The notes beneath the pieces were generated by a model. The model was given only the letters and a program-made list of their open reading frames with translations, did not search any database and was not told where the DNA came from. Below, piece after piece: positions 16,366-24,421 of a DNA stretch of 64,000 nt (the first letter of the stretch is position 1; each line of letters begins with the position of its first letter). Origin of the DNA: Devosia salina (GTDB taxonomy: Bacteria; Pseudomonadota; Alphaproteobacteria; Rhizobiales; Devosiaceae); NCBI RefSeq assembly GCF_019504385.1, contig NZ_CP080590.1, forward strand, positions 3,711,501 to 3,775,500, read 5' to 3'. The translations under genes and the position numbers were made by a program.

Positions 16366-16926
16366 TCAAAATTCGTACCAGGGTCTGTTCTTGAGCCACC
16401 GTTGACCTTCTGGTGTGTGACCAAGCACGAGTCGGAACCGGTGGAGTCGCGAAAGCCCCTCTAAGACAACAAGGAACTGCTCGAACTCACTTGCCGTCAA
16501 CTCAGGCAATGGAATTCGAGACGCCCCGCCACGTTGCCTGACGATGAGTAGATTGTCTTCGATAGGGCGATACCCGCCGCCAATTGAGCCCACTACGGTA
16601 GCCACAGCTTTCACGTCCGACCATGGTACATAAAGCGTCCCCCACATACCCGGTCCGACAATTCCATCCCTGTCCATACCAACAGGATAGATCAACCAAC
16701 TGCCACGATAGGATGAGCGCCGGTAAAAAAGCAGAACAGCGGGAACAAGTAGAAGGACCATGGCCAGGCCGAAGGAAAATCTATGGCCACCATCTTCCAC
16801 GTACCATGACAGCGTCACCAGAAGAGCTATTATTCCGGTCCAGACAATGATGTTTCTTATAGAGAAATGGTAACTTCGCCAGGGCAAAAATGCAGTTAGT
16901 GCAGCGGTATCGAACTCAGGTTGCAT
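16366..16926 (-). CDS. Two-helix membrane protein of unknown function
   Basis: About 186 residues from the ATG at 16926; upstream GTG and TTG starts are possible and no Shine-Dalgarno is decisive. Two adjacent hydrophobic helices (roughly residues 22-42 and 50-68) are followed by a soluble domain with a PH-like beta-rich look (VPWSDVKAVATV, LLIVRQRGG). I do not recognise the family. It separates cheW from cheD, two genes normally in one operon. Its more A/T-rich codons suggest a later insertion into the che cluster. The last five residues, PWYEF, happen to fit the xWxxF CheR-tether pattern seen on the receptors. Confidence 0.7.
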   Translation of the reverse strand: MQPEFDTAALTAFLPWRSYHFSIRNIIVWTGIIALLVTLSWYVEDGGHRFSFGLAMVLLLVPAVLLFYRRSSYRGSWLIYPVGMDRDGIVGPGMWGTLYVPWSDVKAVATVVGSIGGGYRPIEDNLLIVRQRGGASRIPLPELTASEFEQFLVVLEGLSRLHRFRLVLGHTPEGQRWLKNRPWYEF

Positions 16927-17004
16927 TTGCGACTTGTCTCTCACCGCATCCAAGTCGCAAGCTTGGCATAGTTGGGACCGTCAGAAAATACTACCCTCGA
17001 AACA

Positions 17005-17030
17005 ACAAGGGCGCCTCGCGGCGCCCTTGT
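17005..17030 (-). terminator. Rho-independent terminator of the cheS-cheY-cheA-cheW operon
   Basis: A perfect 11-bp stem ACAAGGGCGCC / GGCGCCCTTGT with a 4-base loop lies 28 bases after the cheW stop. Confidence 0.8.
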
Positions 17031-17057
17031 CAAAACTCTTGGTGCGACAGACCGGCC

Positions 17058-17546
17058 CTAGCCGTCCATCTTGGCGCCGGAGACCACGGCGTGGAGGTCG
17101 ATCAGCCCGACCATGCGGCTTTCATGGGTGACGATGCCGTTGAGCAGTTCGGTATCGATCGAATTGCCTTCGGGCACATTGTGGATGTCGTCGCGATTGA
17201 CCGTGAGAATGTCCGACACCGCATCGACCAGGATGCCGACCCATTTGTCGCCGACGCTCATCACCACCACGACATGGTTCTTGGTGGGCGAGGTCTGGCC
17301 GTCGCCGAAGCGGGCGCGCAGGTCGAAGATCGGCACGATGGTACCGCGCAGATTGATCACGCCGCGCACGAATTCGCGGGTATTGGGCAAGGGGGTCGCA
17401 CCGTTCCAGGCGCGGATTTCCCTGACCGTGGTGATTTCCACGCCATAGGTCTGTTCGCCGATCGAAAAGGCGATCAGCTGCAATGTGTTCTGGCCGGCTA
17501 TGGCCGACTTGTCGCTTACATCGTCGCGAAGGCTCAGCGCTTCCAT
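17058..17546 (-). CDS. cheW: Chemotaxis coupling protein CheW
   Basis: 162 residues forming one CheW-like SH3 pair: LIAFSIGEQTYGVEITTVREI, then VRGVINLRGTIVPIFDLR, then GILVDAVSDIL. CheW bridges receptor tips and CheA in the core signalling array. GGCGAGAAAG precedes the ATG. It is the last gene of the unit with cheA, about 90 bases downstream of it. The C-terminal half ends in a conserved GLIDLHAV segment, so the protein is full length. Confidence 0.97.
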   Translation of the reverse strand: MEALSLRDDVSDKSAIAGQNTLQLIAFSIGEQTYGVEITTVREIRAWNGATPLPNTREFVRGVINLRGTIVPIFDLRARFGDGQTSPTKNHVVVVMSVGDKWVGILVDAVSDILTVNRDDIHNVPEGNSIDTELLNGIVTHESRMVGLIDLHAVVSGAKMDG

Positions 17547-17636
17547 CTTTCTCGCCTTTTCTGCCGCCCGTCCTGGGCCACTTTCCTTCAGTCTACCGCG
17601 CCAATCGACGCCAATTGATTAACGCGCGCCGCCGGG

Positions 17637-19997
17637 TTAGGCCGCGTTCTGGTGCAGATGCGTCGAGCGCAGGCCTTGCACATCCACGATCAGCGCCACA
17701 TTGCCATCGCCCAGGATGGTGCCGCCGGCAATGCCATCGACGCGCTCGAAGTTTTCTTCGAGCGACTTGATGACCACCTGCTGCTGGCCGATGATGTCGT
17801 CCACCACCAGCGCCACCTTCTGGTTGCCCTCGGTCTCGCACAGCACCACGAACTGGTCGGACTGCGCGACCTCGGTGGCGAGGCCAAAGCGCTGCCCCAG
17901 ATCGATCACCTGCACATATTCGCCGCGCACCTGCAGCACGCGGCCGCCCGAAGGCACGCGCTCGAAGCTGGCGCGGCTGCACTGCATGGTTTCCACGATC
18001 GAGGAGAGCGGCACCACATAGGGGCTGTCGCCGACCTTGACCAGCATGACATCGAGCACCGCCAGCGTCAGCGGCAGCCGCAGAGTCATGCGCGTACCCT
18101 TGCCGGTCCAGCTGCGGACATGCACCGACCCGCCGATCTTCTTGATGTTGGAGAGCACCACGTCCATGCCGACGCCGCGCCCGGAAATGTCGCTGATGGC
18201 CTCCGCCGTCGAAAAGCCCGGGGCAAAGATCAGCTGGTCGATCTGTTCGTCGGTAGGGGTGATGTCGGGGGCCACAATGCCCTTGTCGCGGGCAAGCTTG
18301 AGCACCCGTTCGCGATTGATGCCGGCACCGTCGTCCTCGACGATGATCAGGATATTGCCGCCTGCCTGTTCGGCCGAAAGCCGGATCGTGCCGCTTTCCG
18401 GCTTGCCGGCGGCCAGGCGCTTTTCCGGGGTCTCGATACCATGGTCCGCCGAGTTGCGGATCATGTGGGTCAGCGGATCGGACAACTGCTCGATCACCGT
18501 CTTGTCGATTTCGGTGTTCTCGCCAATGGTCTCGAGCTTGATCTTCTTGGACGTCTTGGTGGCCAGTTCGCGCACCAGGCGCGGCATGCGGCTGAAAACC
18601 GATTTGACCGGCTGGGCGCGGATGGCCATGACCGAATCCTGCAATCCACGCGTGGTCTGCGCCAGCACTTCGAGCCCACGCACCAGTTCGGTATAGCGGG
18701 CGCGCAGGGTCTCATCCATCTGCTGGGTCAGCATGGACTGGGTGATGACCAGTTCGCCCACCATGTTGACGACGCGGTCCACCTTGTCGAGATCGACGCG
18801 GATCGACTGCACGCCGACCGAGCGGCCACCGCCATCCTCGCCCTCGCTTGCCGCGGCGGGCGCCTTGGCGGCAACCGAAGGTGCGGCCTCGGCCTTGGGG
18901 GCCGGCGGAGCGGGTGGCGCGATCTCGGCGGCCAGGTCGGCAAAGCTCAGCGCCGGCGCCTCTTCGAACTTGTCCTGGGCACCGACCGGCTCGGCCGGGG
19001 CCTCGGGGGTAAATCCGGCCAGCGGCGCCACGGGCGCCTGCGGATTGGCCACTTCTTCCTCGGTGAGGGCGAGCAGGCTCGAGAGGTCCTGTTCGTCAGC
19101 CTCGGCTACCGCATCCGCCTCGGCGGCAGGCGCCGCGTCGAAATCGGACAGGTCGAACCCGGCCTCGGCCAGGCCCGGCACGATGCCAGCCTGCGCGATG
19201 GCGATGTCGCAATCGCCATCGACGAATTCAAAGACCTCGCGGATCGAGGCTTCGCTGAGCCCCGGCGCCACCAGGGTAATCTCCCAGGCGCAATAGACCG
19301 CGAAGGGCTCGAAATCGGAAAGCGGCGGCACCTCGCCCAGAATGGCGCGCACCTTCATGGTGCCCAGCGCCGCCAGTTCGCGGAACAGCAGCAGCGGGTC
19401 ATTGGCCCGCGCATAGAGGGCGCGATGCGGGGTGAAGCGGATTTCCCACTGCCCGTCCGCGGCGGCCATGGGCGCGCTGTCGAACACGTCTTCCACCGGC
19501 GCCTCGCCGCTGGCCATGGGGGCATCGAGATTGACCATGACCGGGGTGAAGTCGATATCGAATTCCTCGACGATCTCGCCGCTCATCTCGTCATCGTCGT
19601 CGCCGGCGGTCTCGCCGCGGGCCAGCGCATCGAAGCGCGCCTTTTCCTCGGCGCCGTAATCGGCCGGCAGGTCCTCGCCCGACTGGGCGGCGTTGACGTG
19701 GTCGGCCACGATGTCATTGGCCCTGATGCACAGGGTCACCACCTCGTCGGTCAGTTCGATCCGGCCGTCGCGCACATAGTCGAGCAGGGTTTCATAGGCG
19801 TGGGCGAACCCCACAAGGGCCGAGAAGCCGAAGGCGCCCGCGCCACCCTTGATCGAGTGAATGGCGCGGAACACGGCGTTGAGCCGGTCCGAGCCACGCT
19901 CGCCCTCCTCGATGGCGGCGAACTGCTCCTCGAGCTCGGTCAGAAGCTCGGAGCATTCATCGAAATAGGTGGCCTTGAAGTCGTCGAGATCACTCAT
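17637..19997 (-). CDS. cheA: Chemotaxis histidine kinase CheA
   Basis: 786 residues in the classical order. P1 Hpt carries phospho-accepting His47 (AIHSIKGGAGAFG). An acidic Ala/Glu/Pro-rich linker flanks the P2-like CheY/CheB docking region (about 185-270). P3 dimerisation follows (VDRVVNMVGELVITQSMLTQ), then the P4 ATPase with N box HMIRNSADHGIE, G1 DDGAGINRERV and G2 GRGVGMDVV, and the C-terminal P5 CheW-like domain. It phosphorylates the two CheY proteins and CheB under receptor control. The start has GGAAG upstream. It lies between cheY and cheW in one operon. Confidence 0.98.
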   Translation of the reverse strand: MSDLDDFKATYFDECSELLTELEEQFAAIEEGERGSDRLNAVFRAIHSIKGGAGAFGFSALVGFAHAYETLLDYVRDGRIELTDEVVTLCIRANDIVADHVNAAQSGEDLPADYGAEEKARFDALARGETAGDDDDEMSGEIVEEFDIDFTPVMVNLDAPMASGEAPVEDVFDSAPMAAADGQWEIRFTPHRALYARANDPLLLFRELAALGTMKVRAILGEVPPLSDFEPFAVYCAWEITLVAPGLSEASIREVFEFVDGDCDIAIAQAGIVPGLAEAGFDLSDFDAAPAAEADAVAEADEQDLSSLLALTEEEVANPQAPVAPLAGFTPEAPAEPVGAQDKFEEAPALSFADLAAEIAPPAPPAPKAEAAPSVAAKAPAAASEGEDGGGRSVGVQSIRVDLDKVDRVVNMVGELVITQSMLTQQMDETLRARYTELVRGLEVLAQTTRGLQDSVMAIRAQPVKSVFSRMPRLVRELATKTSKKIKLETIGENTEIDKTVIEQLSDPLTHMIRNSADHGIETPEKRLAAGKPESGTIRLSAEQAGGNILIIVEDDGAGINRERVLKLARDKGIVAPDITPTDEQIDQLIFAPGFSTAEAISDISGRGVGMDVVLSNIKKIGGSVHVRSWTGKGTRMTLRLPLTLAVLDVMLVKVGDSPYVVPLSSIVETMQCSRASFERVPSGGRVLQVRGEYVQVIDLGQRFGLATEVAQSDQFVVLCETEGNQKVALVVDDIIGQQQVVIKSLEENFERVDGIAGGTILGDGNVALIVDVQGLRSTHLHQNAA

Positions 19998-20039
19998 GCT
20001 TTAGGCTTCCAACCCTTCTGGGTCCGCTTCTTTTTAGGT

Positions 20040-20405
20040 TCAGTGCACGACGCGATGGATGACCGAGATCAGCTTCTCCGGATCGAAGGGCTTGACGATC
20101 CAGCCGGTGCCGCCGGCGGCCTTGCCCTGGTCCCGCTTGTCCTGGCTGGTTTCGGTGGTGAGGATCAGGATGGGCAGGGAATTGTGCTGCCCGGTGGCGC
20201 GCACATTCTTGATGAACTCGATGCCATCCATCACCGGCATGTTGATGTCGGTGATCACCACATCGACCTCCTGGGCCTTGAGCACGTCCAGCCCCTGCTT
20301 GCCATCTTCGGCCTGCAGCACCTCGAACCCGGCATTGGACAGGGTGTGGTGCAGCATGGCCAGAATGGTTCGCGAGTCATCAACAGTGAGTACGCGCAGC
20401 GTCAT
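20040..20405 (-). CDS. cheY: CheY-type response regulator of the cheA operon
   Basis: A 121-residue single receiver domain: Asp9-Asp10, phospho-acceptor Asp53 (VVITDINMPVMDG), switch Thr in ILTTETSQ, Lys in WIVKPF. Its ATG overlaps the stop of the STAS gene upstream (ATGA) and it precedes cheA by about 40 bases. In Sinorhizobium the receiver in this position, cheY1, is a phosphate sink acting with CheS; the same role is plausible here but not shown by sequence. Confidence 0.95.
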   Translation of the reverse strand: MTLRVLTVDDSRTILAMLHHTLSNAGFEVLQAEDGKQGLDVLKAQEVDVVITDINMPVMDGIEFIKNVRATGQHNSLPILILTTETSQDKRDQGKAAGGTGWIVKPFDPEKLISVIHRVVH

Positions 20406-20692
20406 TGTTTCATCATCCCCGAAAACTGGGCTTCAAGGCCCAGTCGCTCGATGGCGGCACTCATGGCCGCGCTCGGCGCTTCAATCGTAAAATCAAAATG
20501 GTGTCTCCGGGCCGTTTCGGCGGCACTCACCAGCAGCAGCAGTGCATTGGTGGAAACCCGTTCGACCGCGCCGGCCTGGACCGAAACCGGGCCCTCCTCC
20601 AGCGCGTCGATCAACTGGTCGCGAATGCCATCGATCGCATCGAGATCGATAACCTCAGGCAAGGCGACCGTTTGCTTGGTTTGCTTGGCCAT
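20402..20692 (-). CDS. STAS-domain protein, CheS-like
   Basis: About 96 residues from the ATG at 20692 (MAKQTKQTVALPEVIDL); a start 13 codons upstream at 20731 is possible. The fold pattern (VIDLDAIDGIRDQLIDALEE, then AVERVSTNALLLLVSAAETA, then IEAPSAAMSAAIERLGL) is that of a STAS domain. It is the first gene before cheY-cheA and is translationally coupled to cheY. Sinorhizobium cheS has the same position and nearly the same length and helps CheA drain phosphate through CheY1. I infer the same class. No phosphorylatable Ser is obvious beyond the usual site (VSTNALLL). Confidence 0.75.
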   Translation of the reverse strand: MAKQTKQTVALPEVIDLDAIDGIRDQLIDALEEGPVSVQAGAVERVSTNALLLLVSAAETARRHHFDFTIEAPSAAMSAAIERLGLEAQFSGMMKQ

Positions 20693-21010
20693 GTTCGTAA
20701 GGGTGCCCCCGGAGTCTTCTCCAGTCGGCATATTCAGCCCGAACGGTTTAAGAATTGCTAACTATGACCCGTCCGCATCGCGGCCAAACGCGCCAGTGGC
20801 GCGGTTGGAGGGTCATAGGCCCGGAGAGCTACGCTCGCAGGGCGATCCACTCGTACCCGAAGGGGCTGAGCGCCAGTGGCGCGATCCGAGCCGAAAGGTT
20901 CGGCCGCAAACGCCAGGGCCGCAAGCACAATGTCCTTCGTTACCGAGAAATCCTTGCCCCCGCTCCCGCACGGCGCTATCGCATCGGCGACACCAGAACT
21001 GGACCGCCCC
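20693..21010. other. Divergent intergenic region, 318 bp
   Basis: It holds the promoter region of the che operon (motif at 20753-20762), one copy of the two-hairpin repeat (20790-20838) and a second GCGCCAGTGGCGC palindrome at 20870-20882. The palindromes lie inside a possible N-terminal extension of the next gene, which argues against that longer start. Confidence 0.6.
20790..20838 (+). repeat. Two-hairpin intergenic repeat, copy 1 (diverged)
   Basis: Stem GCGCCAGTGGCGC at 20790-20802 is followed by a second hairpin at 20817-20838 with the family signature GGAGAGCTACGCTCG. Same element as the copies at 31923, 32252, 35341, 35439, 40742 and 40899. Confidence 0.55.
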
Positions 21011-22324
21011 ATGCCCACCAAGATCGCCCTGACCGGCCTCGCCCGTGACCTCGCCCTGCGCGCCGAGCAAGGCAAGACCATTCGCGTGGGCGTCATCGGC
21101 TCGGGCGAGATGGGCACCGACCTCGTCACCCAGATGAGCCTGATGACCGGCATCGAGATGGCCGCCATCGCCACCCGCCGCCCCCATACAGCGCTCGACG
21201 CCATGACCATCGCCTATGGCGAGGATTCCATGGGCAAGGTGGTGGACACGCCCGCCGCCGCCACCGCTGCCATCGAACAGGGCAAGATTGCCATCACCTC
21301 GGCCGAGACGCTGGTGACCACCCCCAATATCGACGTCGTCATCGATGCCACCGGCAAGCCGGGCGTCGCCGCTGACTACGACCTGATGGCCATGGAGCAT
21401 GGCAAGCATCTGGTGATGATGAATGTCGAGGCCGACGTCACCATCGGGCCCTATCTGAAGGCCCAGGCCGACCGGCTGGGCGTCGTCTATTCGGTGGGTG
21501 CCGGCGACGAACCCAGCTCCTGCATGGAACTGATCGAATTCGTCTCCGCCCTCGGCCTCGACATCGTCGCGGCCGGCAAGGGCAAGAACAATCCGCTGAA
21601 GCACGACGCGGTCCCGGACGACTATCGCGAGGAAGCCACTCGCCGGAACATGAACCCGCGCATGCTGGTCGAGTTCGTCGATGGCTCCAAGACGGCCGTC
21701 GAGATGACCGCCATCGCCAATGCCACCGGGCTCCTGCCCGACGTGCCGGGCATGCACGGCCCGGCGACCCATCGCGACGACATGGCCAAGGTGCTCATCC
21801 CCAAGGCGGATGGCGGCATCCTCAATTCCTCGGGCGTGGTCGATTTCACCATCGGCAAGGGCGTGGCGCCGGGAGTTTTCGTCATCGTCAAGGCCGAGCA
21901 CCCGCGCATTATCGAGCGCATGGATGATCTCCATATCGGCCACGGACCCTATTATGGCTTCTTCCGGCCCTATCACCTGACGAGCCTCGAAGTCCCGCTG
22001 ACCTGCGCCCGCATCATGCTGACCGGCAAGCCCGACATGGTGCCGCTGCCCCGCCCCGTGGCCGAGGTCTGTGCCGTGGCCAAGCGCGACCTCAAACCCG
22101 GCGACGCCCTCGATGCCATCGGCGAAACCTGCTACCGCTCCTACGCCATGACCGTCACCGATGCCCGCGCCGCGGGCGCGCTTCCAGTGGGCCTGCTCGA
22201 GGGCGGCAAGGTCACCGCGCCGATCGAAAAGGGCGCCCTCATCACCACCGCCAATGCGACCCCAGATGTGACCACGCGGCTTTACGCCCTGCGCCGGGAA
22301 CAGGACAAGCTCTTGGGATACTGA
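21011..22324 (+). CDS. NAD(P)-dependent oxidoreductase with C-terminal SAF domain
   Basis: 437 residues from the ATG at 21011 (MPTKIALTGL); the frame is open 45 codons further upstream but crosses repeat DNA. A short helical N terminus leads into a Rossmann fold (IRVGVIGSGEMGTDLV) of the homoserine-dehydrogenase/Gfo-like superfamily, with VVIDATGKPG and GDEPSSCMELIEFV. The C-terminal SAF domain is near 345-420 (AVAKRDLKPGDAL, PVGLLEGGKVTAPIEKG). SAF domains also occur in sialic-acid synthases and altronate dehydratases, which suggests a sugar-acid or polyol substrate. The substrate is not identifiable and no pathway genes flank it. Confidence 0.8.
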   Translation: MPTKIALTGLARDLALRAEQGKTIRVGVIGSGEMGTDLVTQMSLMTGIEMAAIATRRPHTALDAMTIAYGEDSMGKVVDTPAAATAAIEQGKIAITSAETLVTTPNIDVVIDATGKPGVAADYDLMAMEHGKHLVMMNVEADVTIGPYLKAQADRLGVVYSVGAGDEPSSCMELIEFVSALGLDIVAAGKGKNNPLKHDAVPDDYREEATRRNMNPRMLVEFVDGSKTAVEMTAIANATGLLPDVPGMHGPATHRDDMAKVLIPKADGGILNSSGVVDFTIGKGVAPGVFVIVKAEHPRIIERMDDLHIGHGPYYGFFRPYHLTSLEVPLTCARIMLTGKPDMVPLPRPVAEVCAVAKRDLKPGDALDAIGETCYRSYAMTVTDARAAGALPVGLLEGGKVTAPIEKGALITTANATPDVTTRLYALRREQDKLLGY

Positions 22325-22389
22325 GGAGGCCTGGCAAGCTGGGTGGGGGTATCGCCGAGCGCGCTGCGCTCCCAACCACGGTGCCGTCC

Positions 22390-22412
22390 TCGGGCTCGAC
22401 CCGAGGACCATT
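22390..22412. repeat. Short palindrome between convergent genes
   Basis: TCCTCGGG-CTCGA-CCCGAGGA is a perfect 8-bp stem between two convergent genes. It may act as a bidirectional terminator, although no T run follows. Confidence 0.4.
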
Positions 22413-22485
22413 CAAGATGCCCACTGCCTGCCGAATGGCCCTCGGATCAGCTCGGGGGGCGGCAGGGCGACCGCAAGCGGCGCGC

Positions 22486-23457
22486 TCACGCCCCCCGAAT
22501 GGCGATCTTGCCATTGCGGCCGGGCTCGCCACTGGCGGCGACCGCCTCGGCCACCTGGTCAATGTCATAGGCTTTCTCGATCGGCAGCTTGAGCTTGCCC
22601 GCGGCCGCATCGGCCACCAGTTCACCGAGCAATTGCCCGATCCGTTCCGGCTTGACCGGTGGCCTGGCGCCCCAGAAACCCTTGACGGTAATGCCACGGA
22701 ACAACAGGTCGCCGGCGGAAATCTTGAGAGGGCGCCCGGTCATCGCACCAAAGCTGATCACCTGCCCGCCATCGGCCAGCACGCTGAGCACCTGGGCTGC
22801 ACCATCGCCACCCAGCGATTCAATGGCGCGCACGATCGGCGCGCCGCCGGTCAGCGCACGCACAGTCTCCGGCCAGTTCTCGGCATCGGTGGCCACGACA
22901 TTGGCAATGCCCAGGGCCTTGAGCTGCTCCACGGCGTCCTGCCGCCGCACTAGCCCGACAACATTGATGCCGCGTTCCTGACCATAACGGGCGACCAGCT
23001 TTCCCACCGCGCCATTGGCCGCATTCTGGACGATCCAGGCGCCCGGCTCGACATCGAGCGTCTCGAGCAGCATCTTGGCGCTCAGGGGCATCGACACCAA
23101 TTGGCAGGCCGTTTCATCGTCGACGCTCTCGGGCACCGGCACCAGACGCGCCGCATTTGCCAGGTAATATTGGGCCCAGGTGCCCTCTGCGCCGCCCGCC
23201 ACGCGCTGGCCCACCTGCAGATGCGTGACGCCCTCACCCAGCGCCTCGACAATGCCGACCGCTTCCGTGCCCGGCACCGCCGGCAGGCCGGGCTTGAAGC
23301 CATATTGCCCGGCAATGGTCATCAGGTCGTGATTGTGGACCGGTGAGAGCACCATCCGCACCAGCACCTGTCCGGGACCCGCTTCGGGTTTCGGCGCCTC
23401 TGCGGCGCCCAGCACCTTTTCCGGGGTTCCAAACTGAGAATAGACCGCACGCTTCAT
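22486..23457 (-). CDS. Zinc-independent MDR oxidoreductase (quinone/enoyl reductase-like)
   Basis: 323 residues from the ATG at 23457 (MKRAVYSQFG), preceded by AAGGAG. The GroES-like N-terminal domain (PVHNHDLMTIAGQYG, PAVPGTEAVGIVEALGEGV) lacks the zinc-ligand Cys cluster of alcohol dehydrogenases. The Rossmann half has an NGAVGKLVARYGQ nucleotide-binding loop. This matches NADPH-dependent quinone reductases or 2-enoyl-thioester reductases of the medium-chain superfamily. Neighbours give no substrate hint: convergent to the SAF dehydrogenase and downstream of psuK with its own start and Shine-Dalgarno. Confidence 0.85.
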   Translation of the reverse strand: MKRAVYSQFGTPEKVLGAAEAPKPEAGPGQVLVRMVLSPVHNHDLMTIAGQYGFKPGLPAVPGTEAVGIVEALGEGVTHLQVGQRVAGGAEGTWAQYYLANAARLVPVPESVDDETACQLVSMPLSAKMLLETLDVEPGAWIVQNAANGAVGKLVARYGQERGINVVGLVRRQDAVEQLKALGIANVVATDAENWPETVRALTGGAPIVRAIESLGGDGAAQVLSVLADGGQVISFGAMTGRPLKISAGDLLFRGITVKGFWGARPPVKPERIGQLLGELVADAAAGKLKLPIEKAYDIDQVAEAVAASGEPGRNGKIAIRGA

Positions 23458-23536
23458 GGCCGGCTCCTTGCAATTGAACCGCAGAGATAGGCCGGTTGAC
23501 GCATAGGTCAACCCTGATGACGCCGAATGATCGGTG

Positions 23537-24421
23537 CTATTGCGGCTGCCCGCCCACCGCCTGCACGGCCCTCGCGCCGCTGGCAATGCCGGCTTCGAGA
23601 CAGGCCGCATGCGCCTCGCCCCGGAGCAGCGCCGCCACGAAACCGGCGGCAAAGGCGTCGCCGGCCCCGGTCGTGTCGACCACCTTGACCAGGGGCGCCG
23701 GATGGCTCTGGATGACGCCGTCGCGGCCACCCAGTGCCGCGCCAAAACGGCCGCGCTTGATCACCACATGGCTGAATTGCTGCCCCAGCACCCGCATCTG
23801 CGCGTCGAAATCTGCCTCGCCCGTCAGGAGCTCGGCTTCCGCTTCATTGGCAAAGAGCCAGTCGGCCTGGCCAACCCAGTCGAGAAACAGCTGCGGGCCG
23901 ACCTCGTCGAGAAAGCCGGTCGACGCCGGATCCACGGCAATCGGCACGCCCCGCCGGCGGGCTGCCCGCAACAGCGCCTGCACCGCATGGCGCGGACCCG
24001 AGGCGAAAAAGCTGTAGCCCGAGACCAGCACCAGCCCGACCCCATCGAGCAGGCTTTCGGGCAGGTCGGCGACCGAGAGATTGAGATTGGCGCCCCGGTC
24101 GGTGAGAAAGCTCCGCTCGCCGGACGGATCGAGAATGGTCACCAGCACGCCCGAGGGCAGGTCCCTGTCGCCCGCCAGCGCCGGCACCACGCCCAATCCG
24201 CGGAAATAGTTTTCATACATGGCGCGCTCACCGGCCCCGACCCGCGCCGCGAACAGCACATCGGCGCCCGCCGCCCCGAGCCAGACCGCCTGGTTGGCGC
24301 CAGAGCCACCCGGCCGGTTGCGGATTTCGGCGCGCCGGTCAGAGCCCGGAACGATCGGACCCTCGGGCCGCACGATGATGTCGGTCATCACGTCGCCGAC
24401 CACGAGCACCCGAGCGCTCAT
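23537..24421 (-). CDS. psuK: PfkB-family kinase, pseudouridine kinase
   Basis: 294 residues of the ribokinase/PfkB family: substrate-site GGSGANQAVWLGAAG near the N terminus and the ATP/anion-hole motif DTTGAGDAFAAGF with the catalytic Asp near the C terminus. Its ATG overlaps the stop of psuG (ATGA). PsuK phosphorylates pseudouridine to the 5'-phosphate, which PsuG splits to uracil and ribose 5-phosphate. The assignment of pseudouridine as substrate comes from this coupling; by sequence alone it is a generic PfkB sugar kinase. Confidence 0.88.
   Translation of the reverse strand: MSARVLVVGDVMTDIIVRPEGPIVPGSDRRAEIRNRPGGSGANQAVWLGAAGADVLFAARVGAGERAMYENYFRGLGVVPALAGDRDLPSGVLVTILDPSGERSFLTDRGANLNLSVADLPESLLDGVGLVLVSGYSFFASGPRHAVQALLRAARRRGVPIAVDPASTGFLDEVGPQLFLDWVGQADWLFANEAEAELLTGEADFDAQMRVLGQQFSHVVIKRGRFGAALGGRDGVIQSHPAPLVKVVDTTGAGDAFAAGFVAALLRGEAHAACLEAGIASGARAVQAVGGQPQ

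Noticed and set aside
20876..21010. N-terminal extension of the SAF-domain dehydrogenase
   Set aside because: The extension runs through a palindromic repeat and has no Shine-Dalgarno; the family N terminus fits the ATG at 21011.
17652..21032. Plus-strand open frame of more than 1100 codons across cheA
   Set aside because: Antisense shadow of cheA, cheY and cheS, caused by G/C-ending codons; the composition is not protein-like.
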